Origin: JAJFUV01 sp964384215
GTDB taxonomy: Bacteria > Acidobacteriota > Terriglobia > Bryobacterales > Bryobacteraceae
Assembly (NCBI GenBank): GCA_964384215.1
Contig: CAYLLB010000002.1
Location: 124,001 to 188,000, forward strand
DNA length: 64,000 nucleotides
Direction: 5' to 3'
The position numbers and the translations under genes are program-made. Positions 16,985 to 27,277 of the stretch are shown piece by piece. A model generated the notes under the pieces. The model ran no database searches, was not told the origin of the DNA, and was given only the letters and a program-made list of their open reading frames with translations. Each line of letters opens with the position of its first letter. The stretch's first letter is position 1.

Positions 16985-17872
16985 TCAGGCGAAGAATGCC
17001 TTCCAGGTAACGTTAGTCAACGCGTGTGCCACCATGGCCGCTCGGATGCTGCCGGTTCTCAGATATGCACGCCCATAGAACCAGCCGGCGATGGCCGCGA
17101 TGAGCGCGAACCTCCAGTTCGGGAATGCTCCGAACGGGAGGTGTACCGCGCCGAACAGTAGGGACGTCACCGCGAGCGCAAGCGTGACGCGCCCCGTCCA
17201 GGCGCGCAACCACTGCAGCAGCAGGCCGCGGAAGAAGAACTCTTCCGACAACCCCACTACCCACAGCATCGCCAGGAACGTCAGAATGATCAGCCACCAG
17301 GGCAGGTTGTTCCATCGAAACGCTTTGAATTTCAGGGTGAACGATAGAACCAGCCCAATCGGAATGAAACAGAGGTACTGCAACGCGCCGACAGCCCATT
17401 CGCGGCGAGTGGGAAGCAGCCCCAGCCCCACTCCTTCCATGCCCCGGAAGCGCAGCGCCGCCGCCACCCCCAGGCGAATCCACATCAGTTGACCGAGCGT
17501 CGAGCCGGGCAAATCCTCATGCGGACCAAAATAGATGCGCGCAAAGACCTTGCTCAACACGACCGCAGCTATGAGCACGAGAAAACCCACGTCCGCATAC
17601 CAGCGCCGGGGCAGGATCAAATACCACGCCGAGACCAGCGAGGCGAACAGGACCAGCAGGGCCAGGGATTCCCACCGGAAGGACAGGAGCGGAAGGCTGT
17701 AGAGCAAGTACGTAACTATTGCGCTGGAGACGAGCCCAGACGCAACGTGGCCGGATGAGAAGCGATCCATCCATGCGCGCGTGCGTCCCGACATCGTCAG
17801 GAAATACAGGGTGATTTCTACAAGGAAGGCCGGCAGAGCAGCCAGGAGCAGATGCGTCGGGACATTGCGCAC
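16985..17872 (-). CDS. CPBP-family intramembrane glutamic protease
   Basis: A polytopic membrane protein of 295 residues with about eight hydrophobic segments. The C-terminal Abi/CPBP domain has the diagnostic EEFFFRG near residues 213-219, the second-motif FGAVHLPFG with His, and a final AMVAHALTN His motif. The family (Rce1-like) includes type II CAAX protease relatives and bacteriocin self-immunity proteins. No bacteriocin gene is nearby, so a general membrane-protease role is more likely. It is flanked by the groEL terminator on its 5' side. Confidence 0.85.
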   Translation of the reverse strand: MRNVPTHLLLAALPAFLVEITLYFLTMSGRTRAWMDRFSSGHVASGLVSSAIVTYLLYSLPLLSFRWESLALLVLFASLVSAWYLILPRRWYADVGFLVLIAAVVLSKVFARIYFGPHEDLPGSTLGQLMWIRLGVAAALRFRGMEGVGLGLLPTRREWAVGALQYLCFIPIGLVLSFTLKFKAFRWNNLPWWLIILTFLAMLWVVGLSEEFFFRGLLLQWLRAWTGRVTLALAVTSLLFGAVHLPFGAFPNWRFALIAAIAGWFYGRAYLRTGSIRAAMVAHALTNVTWKAFFA

Positions 17873-17885
17873 CTAACCATCATAG

Positions 17886-17916
17886 AAAAAGCCCGCCCCC
17901 AAGAACGAGGGCGGGC
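17886..17916 (-). terminator. Rho-independent terminator of groESL
   Basis: On the minus strand an 8-bp GC stem (17909-17916 with 17891-17898, GCCCGCCC/GGGCGGGC), a 10-base loop and then five U. It lies 25 bases after the groEL stop. Confidence 0.9.
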
Positions 17917-17940
17917 CATTCTGTCTTCTGACTTCTCTAC

Positions 17941-19566
<1,626 letters not shown>

Positions 19567-19590
19567 GGATAACTCTCCTTAAAGAACCCC

Positions 19591-19878
19591 TTAGTTCAGA
19601 ACTCCGAGGACCTCGTCCTCACGCATGATCAGGTACTCCTCGCCATCGATCTTGATGTCGTTGCCGGAGTACTTGCCGAAAAGGATGCGGTCGCCGGCCT
19701 TCACATCCAGAGGCACCAGCTTGCCATCCTCAAGGCGCTTCCCCTTGCCGACAGCCACGACCTCGCCCTCCTGGGGCTTTTCTTTGGCCGTGTCCGGGAT
19801 GATGATGCCGCCCAGGACGGTTTCCTTCTCCTCAATCCTTTTCACTACGATCCGGTCGTAGAGCGGTCGAATCTTCAT
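19591..19878 (-). CDS. groES: Co-chaperonin GroES
   Basis: The 95-residue heptameric cap of the GroEL chamber. It has IRPLYDRIVVKR at the N-terminus, a mobile loop with GGIIIPDTAKEKP (the GroEL-binding IIIP hydrophobic tripeptide region), and the roof and C-terminal strands (GDRILFGKYSGN, EYLIMREDEVLGV). It is the first gene of the operon, transcribed from the CIRCE-containing promoter about 80 bases upstream. Confidence 0.97.
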   Translation of the reverse strand: MKIRPLYDRIVVKRIEEKETVLGGIIIPDTAKEKPQEGEVVAVGKGKRLEDGKLVPLDVKAGDRILFGKYSGNDIKIDGEEYLIMREDEVLGVLN

Positions 19879-19954
19879 CTACTAAACCTCCATCAGAGTG
19901 AGTTTGTAACTGTTGAATGGGGCCACAGCGGAATTCAACCTGCCCCGATGTCTA

Positions 19955-19984
19955 TTATTAGCACACTAACGGGAAGAGTGACAA
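19955..19984 (-). promoter_or_regulatory. Sigma-70 promoter of groESL
   Basis: On the minus strand TTGTCA (complement of 19979-19984), 18 bases, then TAATAA (complement of 19955-19960). The whole CIRCE element fits within it. The predicted start is near 19948, about 70 bases before groES. Confidence 0.7.
19958..19984 (-). promoter_or_regulatory. CIRCE operator (HrcA site) of groESL
   Basis: TTAGCACAC, nine bases, GAGTGACAA. Against the CIRCE consensus (TTAGCACTC-N9-GAGTGCTAA) this matches 15 of 18 arm positions with the exact nine-base spacer. The site sits between and over the -35 and -10 elements, so HrcA binding would block RNA polymerase. It predicts heat-inducible chaperonin expression through an hrcA gene outside this window. 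Confidence 0.85.
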
Positions 19985-20099
19985 GACTAATTCGCAAAAC
20001 ACACAAAACAAAGGAAATATTAAATACATGATAAAAACCGGCGCAAGTTTCCTGCGAACGGTTTCCTACGGCTCCCGACTTTGCGATACTCGAAGTGTC

Positions 20100-20975
20100 A
20101 TGTCCCGAAAACTGTTGCTTGCCAGCCTGGCTCTCCAAGTGGCGCTCGCCGCCACGGCATTCGCCGCCCCGAAGATGAAAGCGCTCATCGTTGACGGGCA
20201 GAACAACCACGATTGGAAAAGCACGACGCCGGTATTGAAGAAGGATCTGGAGGATTCGGGCCTGTTCCAGGTGGACGTGGCCACTACGCCGCCCAAGGGC
20301 GGGCCAATGGAGCAGTTCAAGCCGGGTTTCGCCGGCTACCGCGTGGTGGTTCTGAACTACGTGGGCGACAACTGGAGCGAGCCCGTGCGCGCGGCGTTCC
20401 TGGACTACGTCCGCAAAGGCGGCGGAGTGGTAGTTTACCACGCGGCCGACAATGCCTTCGGCGACTGGCCGGAATTCACCGAGATCGTGGGCCTGGGCGG
20501 TTGGGTGGCATGGAACGAGAAATCGGGCCCGTATCTCTATTGGAAAGACGGCAAGATCGTGCGGGACAACTCGCCGGGCCGCGCCGGCAACCACGGCAGG
20601 CAGCACGCCTACCAGATCACGGTGCGCGACCCGAAGCATCCCATCATGGCGGGGCTACCGCCGGTGTGGATGCACGCTAAGGACGAATTGTACGATCACA
20701 TGCGCGGGCCGGCGAAGAACCTGACGCTGTTGGCCACGGCGTATTCGGACCCCGCCACCAGGGGTTCGGGCAGGGACGAGCCGCTCATGTTCACGATCAG
20801 TTATGGGAAGGGGCGGATCTTCCACACCATGATCGGCCACGATCCGTCCTCGATGAGCTGCGTCGGATTCATCGTCACGCTGCAGCGCGGCGCGGAATGG
20901 GCCGCGACAGGGAAAGTGAAGCAGAAGGTTCCGGCGGACTTCCCGACAGCGACCGAGGTCCGCACGCGTCCGTAA
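20100..20975 (+). CDS. Secreted ThuA-domain protein
   Basis: A 291-residue protein with a Sec signal peptide (SRKLLLASLALQVALAATAFA). The mature part is a ThuA-like class I glutamine-amidotransferase-type fold: KALIVDGQNNHDW at the first strand, VVVLNYVGD, GGGVVVYHAADN (nucleophile-elbow position) and the late HPIMAGLPPVW...DELYD motif. The family is tied to trehalose and other sugar-polymer use, and its exact reaction is uncertain. ATG 20100 is used because the signal peptide begins there, while the open frame continues upstream without meaning. Divergent from groES. Confidence 0.85.
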   Translation: MSRKLLLASLALQVALAATAFAAPKMKALIVDGQNNHDWKSTTPVLKKDLEDSGLFQVDVATTPPKGGPMEQFKPGFAGYRVVVLNYVGDNWSEPVRAAFLDYVRKGGGVVVYHAADNAFGDWPEFTEIVGLGGWVAWNEKSGPYLYWKDGKIVRDNSPGRAGNHGRQHAYQITVRDPKHPIMAGLPPVWMHAKDELYDHMRGPAKNLTLLATAYSDPATRGSGRDEPLMFTISYGKGRIFHTMIGHDPSSMSCVGFIVTLQRGAEWAATGKVKQKVPADFPTATEVRTRP

Positions 20976-21002
20976 CGCGAAAATCGCTATCCTGAAAGCA
21001 GC

Positions 21003-23246
21003 ATGCGGCGCGCGCGCTGGATTCCTCTCGTCCTGATGGTCCTGATCGTGGCCAGCGTAGGCGGCGTCTACTACCTGCAGAAGCGGATCCAACAGGCGCA
21101 GGCTCCTCCGCCGCCACAGCCCCTCCCCGTGCGCCTGAACGCGGTGGCCCCCGACTGGTGCGTGACCAAGAGCGAAGGCGCGCGCCCCATTATCGACATC
21201 TGCGCCAAGCAGTTCGAGCAGGTGAAGGATCCCCCGCGCATGGAACTGCAAGGCGTGGAGTTGCACCTGTACCGCAACCCGGCCACGGAGTTCGACCGCG
21301 TCCGTTCGGCCAAGGCCACTTACATTCCCGACCAGGCGACGCTCTATTCGGAAGGCGAAGTGGAGATCACGCGCGGCATACCGGTCCAGGGAGCGCCGAA
21401 AGGGCAACTCATGGTCATACGGTCCAGCGGAGTGACCTTCGACGCGCGGACGGCCCGCGCCACCACGGACCGGCCCACGAAGTTCGAATTCGACTTGGGC
21501 GGCGGCGAATCGGTGGGTGCCACCTACGATCCTTCCGTCCGGGAATTGCACATGCACAGCCGAGTAAAGCTCGACTGGCGAGGGCACGGGCCGCGGCCGC
21601 AGCCGATGCAGTTGGAAAGCGGCGAGCTGATCTACAAGGAGTCCGAAGCGAAAGTGTATCTGCTTCCGTGGGCGAGACTGAAGCGCGGGAGCATGACGCT
21701 CGAAACGGCCGCCGCGGTGGTCAGCATCGAAGATGGCGCGATCCGCCTTGTGGAAGGGCAAGCGGCCAAGGGCAACAACGTGGAGCCGAAGCGCAGGCTG
21801 GATTACCAGGCGCAGGGCCTCACCATGTGGTTCAACGCCGACGGCGTCATGGAGAAGATTCTCGGCAACGGGAAAGCGCGGCTGGTTTCGACTACCGCGG
21901 ACGGCGTGACCACGGTGAATTCCGATCTCCTGGAGCTGAATTTCGCCGTTGCGGGCAGGCAGAGCACGCTCAAACGGGCGCTGGCCGCCGGCCACGGCGA
22001 GGTAGCCAGCGACCCGGCGCCGCGCAAAACCGGGACAACGCCACAGGCAAAGCTGCTCAAGAGTGAAACCATCGAACTGGAGATGCGCCCCGGAGGCGAA
22101 GAGATCCAACAGGTGCGCACCCACAATCCGGCTAGAATCGAGTTCCTGGCGCGCCGCAAAGGGGAACGGTTCCGCGCCATGGATGCCGAGCGGCTTACCA
22201 TCGACTACGGAGCGAAGAACCAGATCCGCAGTCTGCGCGGCGTGGGCACCTCCACGTGGACCGAGCGTGAAAAGCAGCCCGGCAAGCCGGCGCCGCCGCC
22301 GGCGCGCACCTGGAGCAAGGGCCTGGAAGCGGCGTTCGATCAGAAAACGGGCGAGTTGGAGAGCCTCCATCAGTGGGAGGACTTCCGCTACGAAGAGGGC
22401 GAGCGGCACGCGCGCGCCAACGATGCGCGCATGGATCCGCGCCAGAACCGCATTGCGCTCGACGGCCAGGCGCGTACCTGGGACCCGCAAGGCTCCACGT
22501 CGGCGCGCCACATCGACATGGACCAGAAGACCGGCGACTTTGCGGCACAAGGCGAGGTCTTCGCCACGCGCGCGGCCGAGCGGAAAGGAAAGTCCTCTTC
22601 GTCGATGCTTTCCGGGGATGAGCCCACGCACGGGAAGGCCGATTGGATTACCTCGCGCGAATCCGGCCAGGTGGTAACTCTCATCGGCAACGCCATCGCC
22701 TGGCAGGGTGCCAACCGGCTGCGTGCGAAGCAGATTGAAATCGACCGCAAGCGCCGGAAACTGACAGCGGTCGAGAATGTCGTGAGCGAGTTCCTGGACC
22801 GAAGTGGCGACAAGGCGTCTAGGCAATCGGCGCCCGTCTACAACGTGATCACCGCCGCAAAGCTGGATTACGACGAGGCTTCCCGGCTGGCGCTTTACAC
22901 GGGTAATGTCACGCTGCGACGGCGTACCATGGTGGTCACATCGCAGGTCCTCCGCGCCTACCTGAACGACTCCTCGAAACAGTCGTCTCTCGAGAAGGCG
23001 ATCGCGGACGGAGCAGTCGTAATCCTCGAATCCGCGCCGGACCGCACGAGGCGGGGCACCGCCGAGCACGCCGAGTATTACACCGGCGAGGAGCGCGTAC
23101 TGCTCACGGGGGGCGCGCCTACACTAACGGACAGCCTGAAGGGAACGACCACGGGCCGCCAGTTGACCTATTTCGCCCAGCACGACCGGCTGTTGGTGGA
23201 CGGGCAGGAACGCGCTCCTGCCGTCAGCAAGATCAAGCGGCGGTAG
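21003..23246 (+). CDS. LptC/LptA-type (OstA-like) LPS transport protein, large fused form
   Basis: A 747-residue envelope protein. The N-terminus has one transmembrane helix (about residues 6-26), as in LptC. The rest is a long series of short beta strands with OstA/LptA signatures, such as AKATYIPDQATLYSEGEVEITR, GDFAAQGEVFATR and the late ASRLALYTGNVTLRR and LTGGAPTL blocks. LptC (about 190 residues) anchors to LptBFG and LptA (about 180) forms the periplasmic bridge for LPS. Here both seem to be one chain of at least three OstA-like modules. The next gene is lptB, which supports the role strongly. lptF, lptG and lptD are not in view. Confidence 0.75.
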   Translation: MRRARWIPLVLMVLIVASVGGVYYLQKRIQQAQAPPPPQPLPVRLNAVAPDWCVTKSEGARPIIDICAKQFEQVKDPPRMELQGVELHLYRNPATEFDRVRSAKATYIPDQATLYSEGEVEITRGIPVQGAPKGQLMVIRSSGVTFDARTARATTDRPTKFEFDLGGGESVGATYDPSVRELHMHSRVKLDWRGHGPRPQPMQLESGELIYKESEAKVYLLPWARLKRGSMTLETAAAVVSIEDGAIRLVEGQAAKGNNVEPKRRLDYQAQGLTMWFNADGVMEKILGNGKARLVSTTADGVTTVNSDLLELNFAVAGRQSTLKRALAAGHGEVASDPAPRKTGTTPQAKLLKSETIELEMRPGGEEIQQVRTHNPARIEFLARRKGERFRAMDAERLTIDYGAKNQIRSLRGVGTSTWTEREKQPGKPAPPPARTWSKGLEAAFDQKTGELESLHQWEDFRYEEGERHARANDARMDPRQNRIALDGQARTWDPQGSTSARHIDMDQKTGDFAAQGEVFATRAAERKGKSSSSMLSGDEPTHGKADWITSRESGQVVTLIGNAIAWQGANRLRAKQIEIDRKRRKLTAVENVVSEFLDRSGDKASRQSAPVYNVITAAKLDYDEASRLALYTGNVTLRRRTMVVTSQVLRAYLNDSSKQSSLEKAIADGAVVILESAPDRTRRGTAEHAEYYTGEERVLLTGGAPTLTDSLKGTTTGRQLTYFAQHDRLLVDGQERAPAVSKIKRR

Positions 23247-23291
23247 GCGCGCTAAAACATGAAAATTGGTGCATGATGGTAGTTGACGCCG

Positions 23292-24041
23292 ATGCGACAG
23301 CTCCGCACCGTTGAGATCAGCAAAACCTATGATGGGCGCCGGGTGGTGGACGACGTTTCCATTTACCTAGAACAGGGCGAAGTTGTGGGTCTGCTGGGGC
23401 CGAACGGCGCGGGCAAGACCACCTCGTTCTACATGATCGTCGGCCTGATCACGCCAGATAGCGGGCGCGTGATGCTGGATGCCACTGACATCAGCGGCCT
23501 GCCCATGTACGAGCGGGCGCGGCTCGGCATCAGCTACCTGCCGCAGGAACCTTCCGTCTTTCGCAAGATGACGGTGGGCGAGAACCTGATGGCGATCCTG
23601 GAGACACTCCCCATCAGCGCGCGCGAGCGGCGGGAACGCCAGGGGCGCCTGCTCGAGCAGTTGGGGCTCGAGAAGGTACGCGACAATAAGGGCTACATGC
23701 TCTCGGGCGGCGAGCGGCGGCGCGTCGAGATTGCGCGGTCGCTGGTGATCGAGCCGAGCTTTCTGCTGTTGGACGAGCCGTTCTCCGGCATCGACCCGAT
23801 CCAGGTGCTCGAGTTGCAGCGCATCATCTTTGATTTAAAGCGCTCCGGCATCGGAGTCCTGGTGACCGACCACAACGTGCGGGAAACCCTGGCCGTCACC
23901 GACCGCGCCTACATCATGAACAATGGCTGCATCTTCCGCGCCGGCAGTCCCGAAGCGCTGGGCTGCGATCCGGAAGTGAAACGGGTCTACCTGGGCGAAG
24001 GCTTCGAGCTGAACGGCGCCTCCTCGCTGCGGCCGCAGTGA
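23292..24041 (+). CDS. lptB: LPS export ABC transporter ATP-binding protein LptB
   Basis: The cytoplasmic ATPase that powers extraction of LPS from the inner membrane. Of about 249 residues, it has Walker A GPNGAGKTT, the Q-loop YLPQEPSVFRKMTV typical of LptB, signature LSGGERRR, Walker B LLLDEPF and H-loop TDHNV. ATG 23292 is preferred over the in-frame TTG 23283. It follows the LptC/A-like gene by 45 bases. Confidence 0.95.
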   Translation: MRQLRTVEISKTYDGRRVVDDVSIYLEQGEVVGLLGPNGAGKTTSFYMIVGLITPDSGRVMLDATDISGLPMYERARLGISYLPQEPSVFRKMTVGENLMAILETLPISARERRERQGRLLEQLGLEKVRDNKGYMLSGGERRRVEIARSLVIEPSFLLLDEPFSGIDPIQVLELQRIIFDLKRSGIGVLVTDHNVRETLAVTDRAYIMNNGCIFRAGSPEALGCDPEVKRVYLGEGFELNGASSLRPQ

Positions 24042-24066
24042 CAGGCGCGAGATCTGGCAAGGCGAT

Positions 24067-24975
24067 ATGATCCTCGCCATCCTAAGCTGCGTCGTACTCC
24101 TCATCGTCGTCTCGCTGACAGTGCTGTGGATCGTGGGCGAGCGTGGGCGGTTGATGATGCGCTCAACTCCCGCGTTCTTCCGCGCCGCGGGTGGTTGGGG
24201 CGCCCGATTGCACGCCTACATCTATGGCCGCTGGACCGGGCGGTACGTGGATTTTCTGATCAACAAGACTCCGCCGGGGAACGGGAGCGGCGCCGCCTGG
24301 CTGGCTGAACACTATCACGGCAAGGTACTCACGCACGATCATGCCGAAGCCATCGTAATGCTGGACCACCCCATCGAAGAGCGCGACCTGGAACAGATCG
24401 TCCCATACAAGCACGCGCGCAAACTACTGCTGGATGGCCCGCCCGATGTCGCCGCTTACGAATGCTACTGCCGCCACTCGCGCGCTGAGCACTGCGAGCC
24501 GACCCAAGTCTGCATGGTGATCGGAAAGCCGTTCGTCGATTTCGTCCTGGAACACAATCCCGGTAAGGCCCGCAGGCTCACCCGGCAGGAAGCGCTCGAC
24601 TTATTGCGCGAGGAACACGAGCGCGGCCACCTGCACTCGGCATGGTTCAAAGACGCCATGGGCGACCGGTTCTATTCCATCTGCAACTGCTGCAAGTGCT
24701 GTTGCGGCGGGATACAGGCCATGCGGGGCGGTGTCCGCATGATGGCGTCCAGCGGTTACGTGGCTGAGATCGACCGTGAATTGTGCGGGCAGTGTGCGGC
24801 CTGCGCAGACGTCTGCCCGTTCAACGCCATTACGAGCGGCGAGGACGGCATGGTACGCGATTGGGAGAAGTGCCTGGGTTGCGGCGCCTGTGAAGGCAAA
24901 TGCCCGAACCAGGCCATCCACATGGTGCGCGATGCGCGCAAGGGCATTCCTCTCGACGTGCGCGCGCTGGACTGA
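24067..24975 (+). CDS. Membrane-anchored, cysteine-rich 4Fe-4S ferredoxin-like protein
   Basis: A 302-residue protein with one N-terminal transmembrane helix (about residues 3-25). Its mid-region has extra cysteines (ECYCRHS, HCEPTQVC) and a dense cluster CNCCKCCCGG near residues 208-217. The C-terminus holds two classic 4Fe-4S motifs, CGQCAACADVCP and CLGCGACEGKCP. It probably transfers electrons at the membrane. The redox partner is not encoded next to it: lptB is upstream and a nucleotidase is convergent. The Cys cluster may bind a further metal centre. Confidence 0.75.
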   Translation: MILAILSCVVLLIVVSLTVLWIVGERGRLMMRSTPAFFRAAGGWGARLHAYIYGRWTGRYVDFLINKTPPGNGSGAAWLAEHYHGKVLTHDHAEAIVMLDHPIEERDLEQIVPYKHARKLLLDGPPDVAAYECYCRHSRAEHCEPTQVCMVIGKPFVDFVLEHNPGKARRLTRQEALDLLREEHERGHLHSAWFKDAMGDRFYSICNCCKCCCGGIQAMRGGVRMMASSGYVAEIDRELCGQCAACADVCPFNAITSGEDGMVRDWEKCLGCGACEGKCPNQAIHMVRDARKGIPLDVRALD

Positions 24976-24979
24976 CGGG

Positions 24980-26320
24980 CTAGTCGGCCGGTTTCAACAC
25001 CTTCTGCTGTTTGATCCAATCTATGAAGAGGTCGCGCAGCAGCCCGCCTTCTTCCGGGAACACCAGGCCGGTTGTGCCGAATCCGCCGGGAGCATTCTGA
25101 TTGGCTGCGTTGAAATCGCTGGTGACGAAACGGTAGTCGCCGTCGGGATCCACCTTGCGCCCGCGCGTCACCGCCTCCGGCAACTGGCGGCCCTTGAAGG
25201 TTCCAACGACGACTTTGTTGTCGAAGGGCATGACGTTCCAAACGTGGCGCGCCATCAGCCGTCCCTTGGGCAGCGCGTCGCGCACACCGCCCTGGTTGAT
25301 AAAGGCGAACTGAGAGCCGGTCATCTCGGCCATGGCGCGTTCCATCAACGCCCGGACTTCGGGCCGCGGAAACTCTTTGACAGACTCGCCGATGGGCACG
25401 TCCACGACTTTGGCGACCTCGGCTTCCCACTTGGCGATCAGTCCGGAGACCGCCTCATTCGGGGCGATGCTCGCATCCACCGGGATACGCTTGTGGGTGT
25501 AGGAAACCATCTTTTTTGTCGCTGTGTCTACTTTCAGGTCCAGGCGGCCGAATTCGCCGCCATAGGCATTGACGCGCACCAGCACGCGGTCCTGAAAGGG
25601 GATCGGAGCGTCGAGGCCTTTGTGCGCGTGACCGCTGACGATGACACTCACCTGATCGAGTTGCTCCAGCGCCTGGGTCTCCTCGGCCGGGCTCAGGTGC
25701 GAGAGCAGTACGATCAGATCGGCCTGCGGGCGCACCTCGGCGACGTAGCGCCGCACGGTTTCCACCACCGGAAGAATCCGCCAGTCTCCGCGCGTCTTCG
25801 GCGTGGTGAGAGAGGGCAGATCCCCAGTGAGCGCGCCAATCACACCGACGCGCAGCCCCCGTGCTTTGAGGATGACGTAGGGCTTGTCTGTCATGCGCTT
25901 CCCCGCCCCATCCACCAGATTCGAAACCACCACCGGGTAGCGCGCCGTTGTAAGAAATTTGGGTATGGTTTGCCAGCCGTAATCGAACTCGTGGTTACCC
26001 AGCGTGGCGGCGTCGAAGCCGAACAGGTTGGCGATCTCGTAGACTGGCACTCCCCGGAAGATGGTGGACACCGGACTGCCCTGCACCAAGTCGCCCGCGT
26101 TCAGGATCAAGCAGGCTTCCGAGGCGCGGCGTTCGTGCTCGAGCGCCGTGGCCAGGCGCGCAAAACCGCCCCGGCCGTCTTCGAGCGGCAGCAGGCGCGC
26201 ATGCAGATCGTTGGTGTGGAGGATGGTCAGCGAACGGATTTCAGCCTGCGCCGTGCCAACGGAAAGGGCGAAGGCCAGCAAGAAGGCAGCGAAGCGGGCA
26301 CTGGGATTTAACTTGCGCAT
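24980..26320 (-). CDS. Secreted 5'-nucleotidase / UshA-like metallophosphoesterase
   Basis: A 446-residue periplasmic enzyme with a Sec signal peptide (residues 1-27, ending GTAQA). The N-terminal metallophosphatase domain shows LHTNDLHARL, NAGDLVQGSP, GNHEFDYG and SGHAHKG, which are the di-metal ligands. The C-terminal 5'-nucleotidase domain has NQGGVRDALPKG and a MPFDN substrate motif. It likely removes phosphate from nucleotides or related esters. The frame stays open far upstream over the aldolase gene, but ATG at complement 26318-26320 starts the signal peptide. Confidence 0.9.
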   Translation of the reverse strand: MRKLNPSARFAAFLLAFALSVGTAQAEIRSLTILHTNDLHARLLPLEDGRGGFARLATALEHERRASEACLILNAGDLVQGSPVSTIFRGVPVYEIANLFGFDAATLGNHEFDYGWQTIPKFLTTARYPVVVSNLVDGAGKRMTDKPYVILKARGLRVGVIGALTGDLPSLTTPKTRGDWRILPVVETVRRYVAEVRPQADLIVLLSHLSPAEETQALEQLDQVSVIVSGHAHKGLDAPIPFQDRVLVRVNAYGGEFGRLDLKVDTATKKMVSYTHKRIPVDASIAPNEAVSGLIAKWEAEVAKVVDVPIGESVKEFPRPEVRALMERAMAEMTGSQFAFINQGGVRDALPKGRLMARHVWNVMPFDNKVVVGTFKGRQLPEAVTRGRKVDPDGDYRFVTSDFNAANQNAPGGFGTTGLVFPEEGGLLRDLFIDWIKQQKVLKPAD

Positions 26321-26371
26321 AAGGTTGAAGACAAGAGTATACGAGGCCAGGCTTGATAGAATCAAAGAGAC

Positions 26372-27031
26372 ATGGATAAGCAGACGATCCTCTCTTTTAT
26401 CAAGGACATTGGTATTGTGCCGGTGGTTCGCACCAGCAGCGCCGAAAGCGCCGTGAAGGCTGTGGACGCCATCTACCGGGGAGGCATCCGGGCCGCTGAG
26501 ATCACGATGACCGTACCGGGCGCCATACGGGCGCTCGAAAAAGTGGCGGATGCGTTCGGCGACAAGCTGGTCCTGGGAGCCGGAACGGTGCTGGATCCGG
26601 AAACGGCGAGGGCCTGCATGCTGGCCGGCGCGGAGTTCTTCGTGACGCCGAGCCTGCGTCCGTCCACCATCGAAATGGCCCGGCGCTATTCGAAGGTGAT
26701 CATGCCGGGTGCGCTCACACCCACCGAAGTCCTGACCGCCTGGGAAGCCGGTGCGGATATCGTCAAGATCTTTCCGGCTGGGAACGTAGGCGGCCCGAAG
26801 TACATCAAGGCCTTGAAGGGCCCCTTCCCGCAGATCGAGATGGTTCCGACCGGCGGAGTGAACCTGGAAACCGCGGGCGATTTCCTGAAAGCTGGCGCCT
26901 GTGCGGTGGCCGTGGGCGGCGAACTGGTGGACGCCAAGAACATCAAGGAAGGCCGCTACGACCTGATCGAAGCAAAAGCGAAGCAGTATTTGGAGGTCAT
27001 TACCAAGGCCCGAGCGGAGATGGGACGCTGA
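26372..27031 (+). CDS. eda: 2-dehydro-3-deoxyphosphogluconate (KDPG/KHG) aldolase
   Basis: A class I aldolase splitting KDPG to pyruvate and glyceraldehyde 3-phosphate (Entner-Doudoroff pathway) or KHG to pyruvate and glyoxylate. At 219 residues it has AAEITMTVP (catalytic Glu), GAGTVLDPETA, the Schiff-base Lys in DIVKIFPAG and PTGGV. It is divergent from the nucleotidase gene, and no edd or sugar-acid genes are adjacent. Confidence 0.92.
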   Translation: MDKQTILSFIKDIGIVPVVRTSSAESAVKAVDAIYRGGIRAAEITMTVPGAIRALEKVADAFGDKLVLGAGTVLDPETARACMLAGAEFFVTPSLRPSTIEMARRYSKVIMPGALTPTEVLTAWEAGADIVKIFPAGNVGGPKYIKALKGPFPQIEMVPTGGVNLETAGDFLKAGACAVAVGGELVDAKNIKEGRYDLIEAKAKQYLEVITKARAEMGR

Positions 27032-27093
27032 GTAACTGACGCTCGCACAGGGCCTCGCGGCTGCTGCGCGCGAGAAGTACACTGGAGACTGCC

Positions 27094-27264
27094 ATGGCCA
27101 TCAGCAAAGAACTGCTTGAAATTCTTGTGTGCCCGCTCTGCAAGGCGCCGGTCGAACTCAAACCGGATGGGACGGGCTTGAAATGCCAGCAGTGTAAGCG
27201 CGTTTATCCGATCCGTGACGACATCCCCGTGATGCTGATCGACGAAGCGCGGATCGAGGAGTGA
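27094..27264 (+). CDS. Trm112-like / YcaR-type zinc-ribbon protein
   Basis: A 56-residue protein with two CxxC pairs (CPLC and CQQC) around a short beta hairpin, followed by YPIRDDIPVML, the hallmark of the Trm112/UPF0434 family. Its E. coli relative YcaR lies between lpxK and kdsB, near msbA. Here it sits just before a heptosyltransferase-like gene and an MsbA-like transporter, which keeps the lipid A/LPS context. Its biochemical role is unclear. Confidence 0.88.
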   Translation: MAISKELLEILVCPLCKAPVELKPDGTGLKCQQCKRVYPIRDDIPVMLIDEARIEE

Positions 27265-27277
27265 GACTCATCGCGCG

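Noticed and set aside
16920..17082. A GTG frame with purine-rich site before it
   Set aside because: It runs antisense through the protease C-terminus and lacks any recognised feature beyond a hydrophobic patch.
20655..23069. An 804-residue open frame antisense to the LptC/A-like gene
   Set aside because: High-GC codon bias in the sense gene leaves the antisense frame open by chance. It has no recognisable domain and is rich in Arg, Ala and Gly.
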